This document shows, one piece after another, positions 12,301 through 24,200 of a stretch of DNA of 64,000 nt. The position numbers and the translations under genes were made by a program. The notes beneath the pieces were generated by a model that worked only from the letters and a program-made list of their open reading frames with translations, did no database searches and was not told where the DNA came from. Each line of letters opens with the position of its first letter. Position 1 is the first letter of the stretch. Source of the stretch: Aphelenchoides besseyi (lineage: Eukaryota; Nematoda; Chromadorea; Rhabditida; Aphelenchoididae); assembly GCA_024699855.1 (NCBI GenBank), contig JAMPIQ010000001.1, positions 1,860,001 to 1,924,000 on the forward strand, written 5' to 3'.

Positions 12301-13668
12301 AAGACTTTGATTGCCGATGAATTTTGTTTGAAGAGCAAATCTTCAACAGAATGGTGGCGTCGAAGTTCGACTTTTGCTCGTTCAACCGCCGTCATGAGTA
12401 TGATTGGCTTCGTATTGGGATTAGGTGATAGGCACTTGGACAATGTACTTGTGGACTTAACCAATGGCGAAATTGTGCACGTCGATTATAACGTGATCTT
12501 CCAAAAAAGCGCTCAACTACGCGTACCCGAATGCGTGCCATTTCGTTTGACGGAAAACATCGTTTCAGCACTTGGTCCGACTAAAATTGAAGTGATTGAT
12601 TAATACATCATTTGAACTCAATTCGTATTCTAGGGAACTTTTCGTGCGTCATCAGAGCGAACGTTGAGTGTTTTAAGTCAATCAAATTTTGCCATCAGCA
12701 ATCTGTTGACCGCATTTGTTTATGATCCGCTAGTTGAATGGGTGAAATTTGGATTCGAAACGACAAACATCGGCTTGTCATTGATGATCTACGATGAAGA
12801 TAGACGACTGAAGCTGGCAGCCGCGAATGCTCTGCAAACTCTGCGTACTTGTTTGGAAACATTTGAGCCGAAGATGAAGGAAATAAGAGAAGAGCTGAAG
12901 TCTGCGTTGGAACAAATATGCCAGCTGTTTGCCGAAATGAATTCTCATCGTGCAGATCACGGTATTCAAAGCGAACTTGGTCATTTCGATGTTCGACGAG
13001 TTGAAAGCGGTCAGAAACTCTACGACTCGATTGTTGAACATCAAAATTTGATGCGCATCTTGAAACCACTTTTGAGGATCTTATCTTTGGTGGATCAGCG
13101 ATTTTACGTCTTCACAAAAATCTATCGATCGACATTCAGTGAGCCATTGGTTAAAGGGCATCGACTTCTGAACGAATCGTACATCGATTACATGCGTTGT
13201 ATTGAGTATTTCAGGACAGCGCTTGACAACATTGAAAGGTGATACAAACTTTGAGAAAAGCTATGACTTCTTTTTAGCGTCTATACGCAACTAATAGAAT
13301 TGCGGTTAATCGACGATTTGTTGGATTTTGAGGAGATCGACGCGACGCCTTTAACCCCCGATGTCATTTCGCTTGCTGGTTAGTGTGAACGAGGTCCAAT
13401 TGAACTTAAAAGCTTTATAGGTTCTTTTTCCGACTTGAATGTATCGACAGCAATCAAAGATCCGACAAATCAAGTTGGAGCTGAAATCGTGGAATCAGTT
13501 AAACGGAAGTTAGCTGGACTACCTACTTCCATGAATTCGGATCCTCAAGTATCGAAAGAAGATGAAAAATCGCTGTCGGTGGCAGAGAACGTGGATGAAC
13601 TGATTCGAACTGCTACTGACGTTAGAAATCTTTCGCGAATGTACGAAGGATTTACTGGTTGGGTTTGA
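6304..13668 (+). CDS. SMG1: SMG1 PI3K-related protein kinase (nonsense-mediated decay)
   Basis: SMG1 phosphorylates UPF1 during nonsense-mediated mRNA decay. About 7.4 kb with many small introns, read from MEISSFAETLIVQIENLL. A long helical-repeat N-terminal and FAT region (about 6.3-11.3 kb) precedes the kinase. Kinase motifs: KTRPKKLTMIGSDG (ATP-binding lobe), SGLIQWVEGPVSLYNIYRSW, catalytic loop GLGDRHLDNVLVD, HVDYN in place of DFG as in other SMG1s, then RVPECVPFRLTENIVSALGP and FVYDPLVEW, which are SMG1-specific. The protein ends in the FATC motif NLSRMYEGFTGWV. An apparent frame change near 11.74 kb is explained by a 41-nt intron (gtcaga..tttcag). It is roughly 2,000 aa, much shorter than vertebrate SMG1. 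It follows the p23-like gene by 133 bp on the same strand, with a ttaacag acceptor just upstream of its ATG. Confidence 0.93.
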
Positions 13669-13791
13669 GATTTTTATTTTGTATCGCAATAAAGATATTA
13701 CCTCATACTAAACGGTTAGATCATTTTATTCTGAAGTGTGTCATGAGAAAACCAATACACGAATCAAAGTTTTAAAATTAAAAACAAGAAA

Positions 13792-15777
13792 TTACTTTTT
13801 ACATGCCATTTGGTCAATGAACGCAGCCACTTGTTTATGTTTCTCAAGTGTATTCCGATCGAAAACTTCGGTCTTCAAAACGATGGGTAAAAATCGGTCG
13901 ACAAACTCCTGAGAAAAAGGTTCTCCCGCAATCTCAAGAACCTCAACTCCAAAGTATCGAACCAACGAAACGTCTATGCGAGCTTCTTCATACATTTTTG
14001 CCACAATCTCTAGCACCGGCAGCGCGTAACCAGTTGATAGCATGTGAACGAAGCGATCGATTACGACACGTTGTCGACTCATTACAACTTCGGCCAATTC
14101 GTTTCTTGTCGATTGGTATTCGTACAGTTGACATAAGATCGTGAATACGCTAAAATAACGTTGAACATCAGTAGAGAATCCGTTGACTTACGAGGGCCTC
14201 AAGTTCGGATGTAAGTTGACTATTTGATCGATGAGTATTAGATGAGTTAGTTGAGGTTCAGCAAGAAAGTCTTCGCGTAAGATAGTGGATTTGACGAAAT
14301 GAAGAGTACCTCTGGCCAACACTGGTGTCTTAGCGAATTGAATAATCTGGGCCAAATGATGAAGCAGATCGTCAGGACTGTGGAGTATATTTAGAAGATT
14401 TGTTATTCGCTCACGAGTTCCATCCAACTCAGCTTTCGTTTGCTGAAACAATCCAACTAAAATTTATTTTAAATGATTCAGCTTACCACTCGAGAGCCGC
14501 TCTTCACAGTTTCGCCCACACAAGAAGCGTAGGCAAGCAAGTAAATGTATTTTGGTTTGTAGTCCAAGTTCATTTTTGGGGCTGTGGCATTGAAAAGCGA
14601 GTTGATTAGAATATCGATAAACAATGGATCACGAATCAGTTCAACAGGTGGTGGATTCGGATCAATGAATGCCTACAAATAGTCATTAAAAATGTCTGAA
14701 TTTGCTAACAAACCTGATAAAGTTGGTTGACATCTGCCGGATTCAAACTCTGCTTTGAGATCATAGTCAATAGCGCGTGAATAGTGTTTGATGGAATGGT
14801 GTCCTTTTCCGATTGCAACAATCCAATTTGCAAAATCGAAGTTTCCAATCGTCGGTTGTTTTTGCTCAACCGTAGAATTTGACTGATGAAGGAGCACGCA
14901 GCCGAAAACTTTCCAGTATTCTGAAATCGTTAGCTTTAATTAAGTTAAAGGTTGTCACATACTTTTACGGTCATTACACGCAAAATCGATTGGGCATACA
15001 AATAAGTATGTTCGGAATGGCAAGCCACACGTACCAATTCCGCAAATGCTTTGTCGAAAACCTTTGTATTTTCGCCGTAATTGAAAGCTCGAAGTAGCTG
15101 ATCAACACTTGACAAAAAGACTCTCGAAAAGATGTCTAGTTGTTGAGCGGCAGTGCTAACACTACTGATCTCATGTTGGAAACCGGCATCTGACACCAAT
15201 TTGACAGCAAAATTCAACATCAAACACTGAGGATTCTGTTCGGACAATTCGTAGATTAGTTTACGCCACGGACGATGCGAAATCAATTCGGGCAACCAGT
15301 CGATGTCCGAATCTCCTTCGAAGATTTTATCCGCGGAATCGGGATTAAAAACTTTCGAAATCATCGAAGAAGCGATTGTTTCGAATGTTGACCGCACAGT
15401 TTCAGACATCCTGAAATCGTTGTTACTGATCCGATACTCTCATTCACTTACTCGACACTATCGAAATCTAATGGTTGAGCCTTTTTACTTGTCGACGGCA
15501 GTTCATCAGACTCCAAAATCGAGAGCAAATAGCCGAACAGATTGGCCAGCGAACTCAAACCTCGGTACCCATTGGTAAGTAGTTCTTTCACACGTTCATC
15601 ACTACCCCCAGCTTGGCGATAATTACTGATCACTTGATTCACACTTGGCTCAAAAATGAAATCATCGACTGAAACCACATCTTAAAGTACGAAACGTTTT
15701 AATAACTTACGAGCTAATAGCTTTTCACAGCCTTCCAATGTTTGTGGCAACTGGTTCGGTTCCGCTGACTGATCCAT
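13792..15777 (-). CDS. NELFCD: Negative elongation factor subunit C/D (TH1)
   Basis: NELF-C/D is part of the NELF complex that holds RNA polymerase II at promoter-proximal pause sites in the nucleus. The start is MDQSAEPNQLPQTLEGCEKL at 15777. Recognisable family blocks: FIFEPSVNQVISNYRQAGGS, LMLNFAVKLVSDAGFQHEIS followed by SVSTAAQQLDIFSRVF, CHSEHTYLYAQSILRVM, LVRYFGVEVLEIAGEPFSQE and a short basic end (ACKK). About 560 aa in several exons, close to the family length. It lies 120 bp downstream of PPP1R8 on the same strand, with an AATAAA between. NELF is reported missing from C. elegans, so this gene is informative about the organism. Confidence 0.92.
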
Positions 15778-15897
15778 TCGACTTAACGATTGTAAAAGTT
15801 TGTAAAGCAGTAAGCATAAAGTATTACTATGGTAAGCTACCAATTAGTATCATAATATTTTGTTTTTAGTTTTATTTCCGAATACAAACAATAACAA

Positions 15898-17070
15898 TCA
15901 AATAACTGAATGAGCGGATTTACGTCCGGGCCACGCTTCTTTCGCGTATTTCTTGTGAGCGTGATCATCGGCGTCAGACACCGACTGCACTGGTGCTTTT
16001 GCCGTTGGACCCATGATCGTTGAGGTATCGGAATACAAGTCAAGATTTGGTGCTGCACTGATTGAAATTCCACCTAACACAGAGCTAAAAGGCTGAGCAG
16101 TTCCGGATTCATCTTTTCCGGGTCTTAAGATTCGTCGTTTGGTTGCATCGGTATTCGTCGAGTTTGCTGCGGCTTTTCGTTTTCCTTTGTTGACCATTGC
16201 AGTTTGAATCAAATTTCGGAAACGACCAACTGACGGATCAACATCTTCTGAAAACCTCAATCATTACTCAATTCTTGTTTTCAATCGAATACCCGGATTG
16301 ATGACGTCTTCTGCTTCCAAAAATGTCACATTTCCTCTGGGCCTCTTCTTTCGTTTCGCTTCTTCCTGAGTAATTGGAATGGCCGTCACACGTCGATTTT
16401 GCATTGTATTGTAATTGGTAAGATTCTGAAGAGATAATTTATGGTTTCGAAGCCTCAACTAACTTCCAATTCGTGTTGTTGTTCGGGCAGACGGAAGTCT
16501 TTTTCACCAGCAGCCGACGATCCCGCACTTTCATCGTCCATAATCGTTCGTGGACGTACGACGTATTTTCGAGTCGACGCACCAAAGTGAAAATCGTCGT
16601 TGTAATCCATGAATACGGGCTGCAACGGCTCGATTTTCACACCGTTAACAAATGTGCCGTGACCTGTAAACAATGAAAACTCTCAATTGATAGTCAAACT
16701 TACTGCTCTTTAAATCGACCATCGCAAACTTCCGAAGCACCGAATGGAAGAGAAGAACCGCGTGAACTCGTGAAGATGAAGCGTGTTCGATCGTGAAATC
16801 GCACTGATTCGGGTTTCTACCAAAAAAATAGAAAGGCTTCTCATCGATCAACAGCTTCTGAACATATAAATTAGTAAAGAGACAACTTGGACAACAAACC
16901 TGAATCAAACTATAGTTTTTCATCACGTCAAGATGAGTTCCGGCCGCGGGTTTGGTTGCCCATGATGGAATGGGATAAATGGACTTTTCGTCAGTCATTT
17001 CCGTTTGATCGGCTTCCAACAGACTGTGCACCGGCTTTATAGTACCAACATCACTGGTTACTCTGCGCAA
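15898..17070 (-). CDS. PPP1R8: Nuclear inhibitor of protein phosphatase 1 (NIPP1)
   Basis: NIPP1 targets and inhibits PP1 in nuclear speckles and binds phosphorylated splicing factors through its FHA domain. The FHA domain is read as PIPSWATKPAAGTHLDVMK, then YFFGRNPNQCDFTIEHASSS, RVHAVLLFHSV, GHGTFVNGVKIEP and FHFGASTRKYVVRPR. The PP1-binding region follows: basic KKRPRG, then NVTFLEAEDVINP (an R/K-V-T-F type docking motif) and DVDPSVGRFRNLIQTAMV. The C-terminus KKYAKEAWPGRK matches the auto-inhibitory tail. The start at 17070 (MRRVTSDV) is the first in-frame ATG; a later Met (MTDEKSIYP) is possible. Divergent from CCDC124 across 166 bp. Confidence 0.92.
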
Positions 17071-17236
17071 TGGACAAGGGATCGCTTTTATTTCTATTGA
17101 TTAGTTGGGTGCTGGATGAGTTCTTTCATGCATTGCACTTCTTGTTGGCATTCTGTTGCATCGGTGGTTGTTTGCAAAATCATCAACTATGTTGTCGTCG
17201 TGATTGTGTTTCTGTTAATTCGCTAGTCAGTTTATT
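17071..17236. promoter_or_regulatory. Divergent spacer PPP1R8 / CCDC124
   Basis: A 166-bp gap between two head-to-head start codons, which should hold both promoters. No specific element could be named. Confidence 0.4.
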
Positions 17237-17941
17237 ATGCCCAAGAAGTTCACTGGAGAAAATTCGAAGTCGGCGGCCGCTAGAGCCCGAAAAGATCAGA
17301 CGAAAAACGAGGAAAGAGAGCGAGTGGCCAAACAAAAAGAAGATGCTCAATGGATCGACGACGATAAGAACGTTCAGAAGAAGATGCAACGTAAAGTGAG
17401 TTCTTTTCCTTATTGTCCAATTAGTGTTCATTGATTTCAGGAAGATCAGGAACGAAAACGTCAAGAACTGCTCGCGAAGAAACAGGAAAAAGCGAAACTC
17501 TTAGAAGAAGAGATGAACTCATTACCATCTAAAGCAACGATTGCACCTAAGATCACTAAAGCACAAATTGAAGCTCAGAAACGTAAAGAGGAAGAAGCTC
17601 GACTTCAGGAGGAAGAGCAACGCAAATTGGAGTCCAAAAACATCGTTCAAGTTCAAGATCTTCTCACCGAAAACGTCAACCGTTTGGTTATTGAAGGCGA
17701 ATCAGCACGCAACGTGGATGAAGCAATTTCCGTTCTCGGATCAACGAGTTTACCAGCTGAAAAGCATCCCGAAAAGCGTGTCAAAGCTGCCTATGCAGCG
17801 TTCGAAGAACGTCGGCTGCCGGAGTTGAAAGAGGAGAAACCAACATTCACGTTATCTCAACTACGACAACTTTTGAAAAAAGAATGGCAAAAGTCTCCGG
17901 CGAATCCGTTGAATGAGAACCTTATGCGCATTCTGAAGTGA
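17237..17941 (+). CDS. CCDC124: Coiled-coil domain-containing protein 124 homolog
   Basis: Two exons (17237-17395, 17441-17941), 219 aa. The start MPKKFTGENSKSAAARARK is the conserved CCDC124 N-terminus. Next come a highly charged coiled coil (QKKMQRKEDQERKRQELLAK), then ITKAQIEAQKRKEEEARLQE and a C-terminal block KRVKAAYAAFEERRLPELKE with LSQLRQLLKKEWQKSPANPL. Homologues bind ribosomes (stress-protected 80S) and also act at the midbody. The stop is followed by AATAAA within 30 bp, and UBL7 begins 120 bp downstream on the same strand. Confidence 0.92.
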
Positions 17942-18060
17942 ATTAGATTGTTGTTTTTTGTAATAAATGGATTTCTATAACTTCTTTGCATTAGTGAACG
18001 GTCAAATAGCCGACGATTACCTTTTGAATGATGTTCATTAAACATCATAACTAAATTTCA

Positions 18061-19086
18061 GATGGTCAAAATCGTGTACAAACATGGTCTACGCACAACC
18101 GTGGATTCAAATCAAACGGTTAACGCGGCAATCAAACTTGTAGTCGATTCCAACGATGCAGACAATTGCGGTAAGAATTCACGTTCATGAAGAGATTAAC
18201 TTTTTGATTTCAGCCGTGTTTTTCAATGGCACAAAATTGGATGGAGAAATGGTTATTGGAAGTATACCCGGAATCAATGATCGTCATACGCTTCGTGTTC
18301 TACGCAAAGATCCACCATCTGTTCTCAGTGAGAAAAACGATCCGCCGACGCAATCTTTGTCACGTATATTTGAGAGTTTGAATGACACAGAAAAGAACAA
18401 AGTAAGTTGATTTCACTGTTAGATTAATTCGAATTAAGTTAACTGAAACCATCGACATGCCAGATTTTCGTCAACGAATCATGAAGAAGTATCCGGAGCT
18501 GATGAATGATTGCGAACTGGTTGATGTTATTTCCGATATGTTGCTTGTGGTGACGATCGTTATGAAGGTTTGAGAGTTTAAATTGAACTGAAAGTATTGT
18601 TTTTAGGGGAAAACGAACTTCGTGGAGAAACATCCACTTTTCCAACGTGTAATCTACGCCATTTACGAGCTGACTTTCAAGCCCGAAGAAGTGGCGCGTA
18701 TCTTCTCCGAATCACCTATGCACTTGGGTCAAAATAGCGGAGCCTATAGCTCGGCAGATTTTGCTCGACTACTCGGAATGCAATTACCAAATCCAGTTCA
18801 AACTGCACCGATGAATCGTCCGAATCAAATAATCACTAACGAGTTGTTCGCAAGTGCAATGCAACAAGCGCTGAACAACTCAGCGACAACTCCATCAACA
18901 TCATCGAGTTCTGTTCGCGAACCGCCGCCACTCGATTTGAATGCTTTACGACAAAAATACGCTTCCGAATTGCAACAATTGCACGATTATGGCTTCGTCG
19001 ATGATGACGAGAATATTCGCGCTCTGAATGCCACTGACGGCAACTTTGAAGCAGCTCTTGAACTGATCATACAAGCTCGAGAATGA
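18061..19086 (+). CDS. UBL7: Ubiquitin-like protein 7 homolog (UBL and UBA domains)
   Basis: Four exons with introns at about 18171-18212, 18402-18439 and 18568-18607. The N-terminal ubiquitin-like domain is MVKIVYKHGLRTTVDS and on to NDRHTLRVLRK. The middle holds PLFQRVIYAIYELTFKPEEV, then a Thr/Ser-rich linker. A C-terminal UBA domain reads YASELQQLHDYGFVDDDENI followed by ALNATDGNFEAALELIIQ. UBL-UBA proteins shuttle ubiquitinated clients to the proteasome; the order and central block fit UBL7 better than ubiquilin. The ATG is placed directly against a tttcag acceptor, so the leader is spliced or trans-spliced. UBL7 identity is good but less certain than its domain content. Confidence 0.8.
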
Positions 19087-19237
19087 GACCATTAACATTC
19101 ATTGTAAATTGTCGCCTTGTTTATTCGCGAATGAAATTTCCACAATTCACCAAAAGTTTTGTCGCTCCGTCAAATGCAAGAATATTCTGTTGTCCCTTGA
19201 TTGCCTTTGAAATTGAAAGTAATGTGTCCATAACCTT

Positions 19238-20730
19238 CTACTTTGGAATGTGGTTGAGTCCCGCTTGAGGACCCCAATGATAGTTGGGTGGACCTGAAAT
19301 GTCAGTTGCATTTGAATTCTGCAAAACAAATTTACCTGGTGAATAACAAGTGTTGTCGCTTAAAGCTCGTGATTCATCGCCTTCAACAAAGTACATAAGA
19401 TAAAAATCGCACATCTCCTGGCTCGCAGACGGTCCAACTTGAATAGCGCTAAAATGAGGAAAGAATAGGTGGTTGATGATGTGAAATCCCACTGATTTTC
19501 GTCGTTGTTGATCACACAACGAGCAGCAATGATATCGTTTTGGGTGATTACTAGACTTTTGTTCTTGACTTCCTCGAACAATTGCTCTTGTTGAGGCGAT
19601 CGTTGACCAATCAAATGCCATTCGTCTTTACCGTTTTCATCTTCCCGAACAATCCATCCTGAAAGCTAAAAGGTTTTGAAAATGTAATGCTCAAATAACC
19701 TGAAACCGATTCTCCATGTTTGTGAGTATGAACACGAAAAGCGAACGGGTGTAACACGACAGGTTCTTCAACTACACAAGCAGCTTCAAACGTTTCTTTT
19801 GTCTTTGGAGCCACTTCACCGCCGGTAACAACCAATAAGGTCGATGCCAGTCGTGGTTGCGGAACTTCACTGTAATGTATCTTCACACCACTGTAATCCG
19901 GCGCATTGGCTTCGTGCATGTAGTGAACTTGCAAAACCAAATATTGACTTGCAGATTCTCCACCGACATGGAAAGCAACACCTACGAATGAATTGAGATT
20001 ATTAAGAAAACTAAGGTTAAGAACCGTCAGGCAAATCTAATTTTGGAGCTCCTTTTGCGTAGGCATAGATGATACTCGGAGTTCCACTACATGGCGTAGC
20101 ATGAACATATTGATGATCGACTTGAGTGCTCATTTCTCCACAATTCCACGTCGGCATCAAACGACGGTTGATTCCCGGTCTTTCGCATCTGCAAGTATTG
20201 TTAATCTTATATGCTTATTAATTGATGTACCCAAAGATTAAGATGTGATGTATTTTATGAGAATCAGCAAGCGGTTCAAATCCAACTAAACATAATCCAA
20301 CGTTTATGTTCTTCAGAATCAATTAAACATACCAATGTAACGGTCGGTTGGTTGTTTGAAAGCAGTACAAAGATAAGTGTCATTCTAAACGTAACTAAAT
20401 TACATTCTTCCGACCTGTTCTTACCTGGGTGGGTTGTTCTCCAGGAATTCGAAGGACATCTTCACGGATAGCGTATTTTTCTTGCAATTTTTCTTGCTCC
20501 AAATTCTCCAAGTAGTTTAATTCCTGTTCGTAGGCCTCTTGTTGAAGTTGTACCTGACGCTCGTGCTCGTCTCGAAGCTCCTCGTATCGACTCAACGCCT
20601 CCAATTGCTCGGGATGTAGACCAGCATTTTGCAGATAAGCCAAACGTAGAGACGGATCCAACTTAACGCCTAAACAGGCCCCGGTAATTGCTGCGAGAAG
20701 CAACAACGACTTCATCGTCAAGCTAATCAT
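19238..20730 (-). CDS. Peptidylglycine alpha-hydroxylating monooxygenase (PHM)
   Basis: PHM performs the copper-, ascorbate- and oxygen-dependent first step of peptide C-terminal amidation in secretory granules. The signal peptide (MKSLLLLAAITGACLGV) is followed by an unusual Glu/Gln-rich helical stretch of about 75 residues. The core then begins at VLRIPGEQPTQ joined to NDTYLCTAFKQPTDRYIG. The first copper site is KIHHILIFG (His-His). Later come LVLQVHYMHEANAPDYSGVK, the second-copper HTH (FRVHTHKHGESVSGY) and the axial Met in SQEMCDFYLMYFVEG. It stops at GPPNYHWGPQAGLNHIPK, so no PAL lyase domain is attached: this is a one-function PHM as in insects. Confidence 0.9.
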
Positions 20731-21213
20731 GTTCGAATGGCGAACGACTAGTCAAGAGCACAAAGAATGCGATGTCCAATGCTCTCACGGTTGACGAAAT
20801 GTCCGTAGGGTCGACGGCAAAATTGTGTGTGTGTGTTCGTTGTTGTTGGCCGAATTTCGATGGCTTTCGCCACGCAAAATAGCCGACGGCACGCACTCCC
20901 TTATGACCGTCGGCGTTCGCTTGTTTTCTTCTCACTCTTGTCTTTACGTCATCAACAAATGTTAACACTTGAAAGGGTCTAAGTTATAATACTCCGATTT
21001 TATTCACCTATTAACAACGATTTAAATGCGCACACATTCTCAAAACAAGTCGAAAAGTTCTCGCATTCATCTTTTTTGATGAAAGTCGTGAAATTTGAGA
21101 AAGAAGAAGATTGGAATGCTTGAAAGCAGAAGACGAAATGATAAGAAAACGGAGAATTTAAAAAGCACAGGGTTTACATTTGGTAAGAAAAAAACGGAAA
21201 TTTTGGTAAGAAG
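20731..21213. other. Spacer upstream of PHM and downstream of RALBP1-like gene
   Basis: A 483-bp gap expected to hold the PHM promoter and the RALBP1 3' UTR. A short TG microsatellite (about 20826-20837) is present. No convincing gene. Confidence 0.4.
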
Positions 21214-24200
21214 TTAAAACCGCGTAATTAAAAGCGACCCGCCAGTAACATTTGGATCTTCAGGAATTGTCGATTGAGCAGATTCCATTGGTACAACACC
21301 GCCAACACTCAGACAACCAGCGACAATCTCTTCGCCGTTTTTGGCGTGTCGTACGGTATTCAGAATCACGGTGTAGTGCTCCAGACGTGCACGAAGTTGA
21401 GCACACAGATCACGATATTTGGCAACTTCGGCCAAGAGCTTCGTCTTTTGTTCGTCCAACTCCTCGTATTCCGCATTCAAAGTGCTGATTTCGTTGGCGT
21501 TGTTGGACGGATAGACGGACGACGACTTTTCCAGTGCTTCCAACGCTTCGGGTGGCAACGACTTTTTGATTTCCCGTAATCGACTAAGTAAATTGGCTGC
21601 GTTTCTTTTCTCTTCGGTAATCTCGGCCTCAAGTGATGTATGAGAAGCAATCAACTGTTTTTCCACGAATGCCGGCGGCGGCTGATTCGACAGTTGAACG
21701 AGTGGATTGTCGTTTGATGGTCCCGGTTGCTCGCTGTTACTTGTCGTTGCTTTCGTGGAACCGGAATTTCCAATTTGTTTTAACTGAAAAAACGTTAAGA
21801 TCCATTGGTGAGTCTACGAACTGACTTGTCGTTTGAGAACTGTGATCGTATTCTGCACGTCCCAAATCAAATGCGACTTCGAGTCGTGTTGTTTCTTATC
21901 GGTGGTATATCGTAGCTAAAAAGAGTTTGCATTGGAAACAAACTCGGTCCAACAAACTCACTTGTTCGTGCAAATCAGCCAACAAACTCTCTTGCTTTCG
22001 AAGTTCGATGACCAATTCCTCTTCGGACGGAATGATGACCGTGTGAGCAATTTCATGAGCATTCTTCGGTTTTGCGTATCTGAAAATGCAAAAGCATAAT
22101 CGAATTGAAACAAAAGTCTACAAAAATCTGCCCCAAAAATTTGAGCCAGTACCCTGCGGCTAAGAAGCGCAAGCGGAGAAAAAGAGATCAATTGAATTTA
22201 GTCATCGCTTAAGATGGGCGACCGATCGAAACCACTCAGTTGCTCTCGTCATCAACGGTCGGCAGTCCATTTCGCGCCGTATCGACCACTCACTGCCGTC
22301 CGGTTTCGTTCGTCGTATTTGCAGAAGCCGCTAAGTTTTTTGACTTTTAATTCGAGACCTTTCATTTCTGTTGGTCCGAATTGTGAACGTTAAATGCACA
22401 TTTCTATTCTATTGGTTGTATTCTTGAAAGTTGTTGTTTGTACGAATGCGCGAATAGCTCGTGAGTTGTCAGCCACGGAGATTCCCGGTTGTCCCGATGT
22501 GAACTCGTTTACCAAGTCGATTGGAGACTTGGAACGAGAACAATTGGATCAAATCAGATGTGTTTGTTTGTCGCATAGTGCCAATGAGGACGAGAGGCAA
22601 ATTGGAATCCAAGTGAACTGCGTTTTCGGTTCGACTTTGGACGATTTAGCAAAAGTTCTATCGACGATAAGCGAGCTGAATAGGACCGTACATCACGTAA
22701 GAAGCTTCTTATATTTTTCATTTGGCCTTTAGATCAATCTCAACCACGTAAATGTTGTCAACACGACGACAACGTTGTTCGATGCGTTAGATGTTTCAGC
22801 AACAGGAACACTAAACGAACTCGAAATTCGAAATTGTCATGGTGGAAGTTTGAATGTCGAAAGACGATCAAACAAAACCGAAGAATCAACCGTTGATTTG
22901 AGTGCTGTGAAGACGTTGACGATCGAAAATTGTGGAGTGGAACAGTTTCCTCGTTTGCTCATTGAAAGTTCGCCAAAGTTGGAGAGTGTGTCTCTGAGCA
23001 AAAACAAACTTCAGTTCATTAGTCGAGATGACTTCGAATTGGTAGCCGAAACGGTATGGTGTCTTTGCATTACTATCTTAACATTGTTCTTTCAGTTGGA
23101 ATATTTGGATTTGACTGAAAATGTAATTTCCGATGTTGACGACGGAGCCTTGAAGCAATTGAAACACCTGAAGACGTTGCTGATCGGAGAACACAACTCG
23201 GCAAATAACACAATGCTTGACGAATTGGCAAAAATGAAGAATTTGGAGGTTAGAATGCTTAGTCACTAAACAGCACACCAACCAACTTATAGACCTTAGA
23301 TATGACGCGTATTGACGGTGTTGAGGAGTCCGAACAAATTCAAATGATCAAAGATAACAATCTTAAACGTTTGATTCTTACCGGTTGTAACATCAAATGG
23401 CTAAATGCGAGCAGTTTCTCGACATTACAAGAACTCCAAGAAGTAGCTGACAGCAGAGCTTTCGTTGACTTACATTTCATTTTCAGTTGGACATGCGAGT
23501 GAACTTAATCGAAGTAATCGAAGCGAATAGTTTCGTCGGGCTCTCAAAACTCCAACGCTTAACATTGGCCGGAAACTTTCTTCGCGAGTTCGAAGTTCGA
23601 TCGGACTCATGGAACGGTTTGGACCACTTGGAAGAATTGGATTTGGGTTGGAACGAATTGAGAAGACTGAATTCTCATGCCTTCGATTCTGATTTACGTG
23701 CGAACTTGAGAGTGTTAAGTTTGCGGTCGAATGAGAAGTTAACAGAAGTGAGTTCACAGACATTAACACGAATTTTGTATTTTTGGATTGAACGCAGTGC
23801 TTTCGATGGACTATTGAAATTGGAGACTTTAAATCTGAGTGGATCGGCATTACGTTCATTGAACAGCAACATGTTTGAGGGTTTGCGATCGTTGAAAGTA
23901 AGCGTATAAGCTCCAGCAACATATGGTTCCAACTTTTTAGGAATTAGATGTTTCACACAATAATCTTAGCCAAATTGACAACCAGACGTTCAGTTCAGTG
24001 GCAAAAACATTGCGAGTTCTCAATCTAAGTGGAAACAAACTAAAAACCTTGAATGTCGACGTTATACGCGATTTGAATTTGACCGAATTGAACATTGGCG
24101 ACAATCCGTGGTTATGTGATAGGAAGTTGTTTGAGAGTAAGTGGCAGTTCACATCCATTCAAAAGCTTTTAGTTGTCAATTGGATTAAAAAACAATACTC

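Noticed and set aside
20826..20837. TG microsatellite
   Set aside because: Too short and ordinary to be of interest.
21214..22079. Separate coiled-coil gene, or a RALBP1 pseudogene fragment
   Set aside because: Its exons join the RhoGAP exons upstream in phase and match the Ral-binding part of RALBP1, so it is one gene with a large intron.
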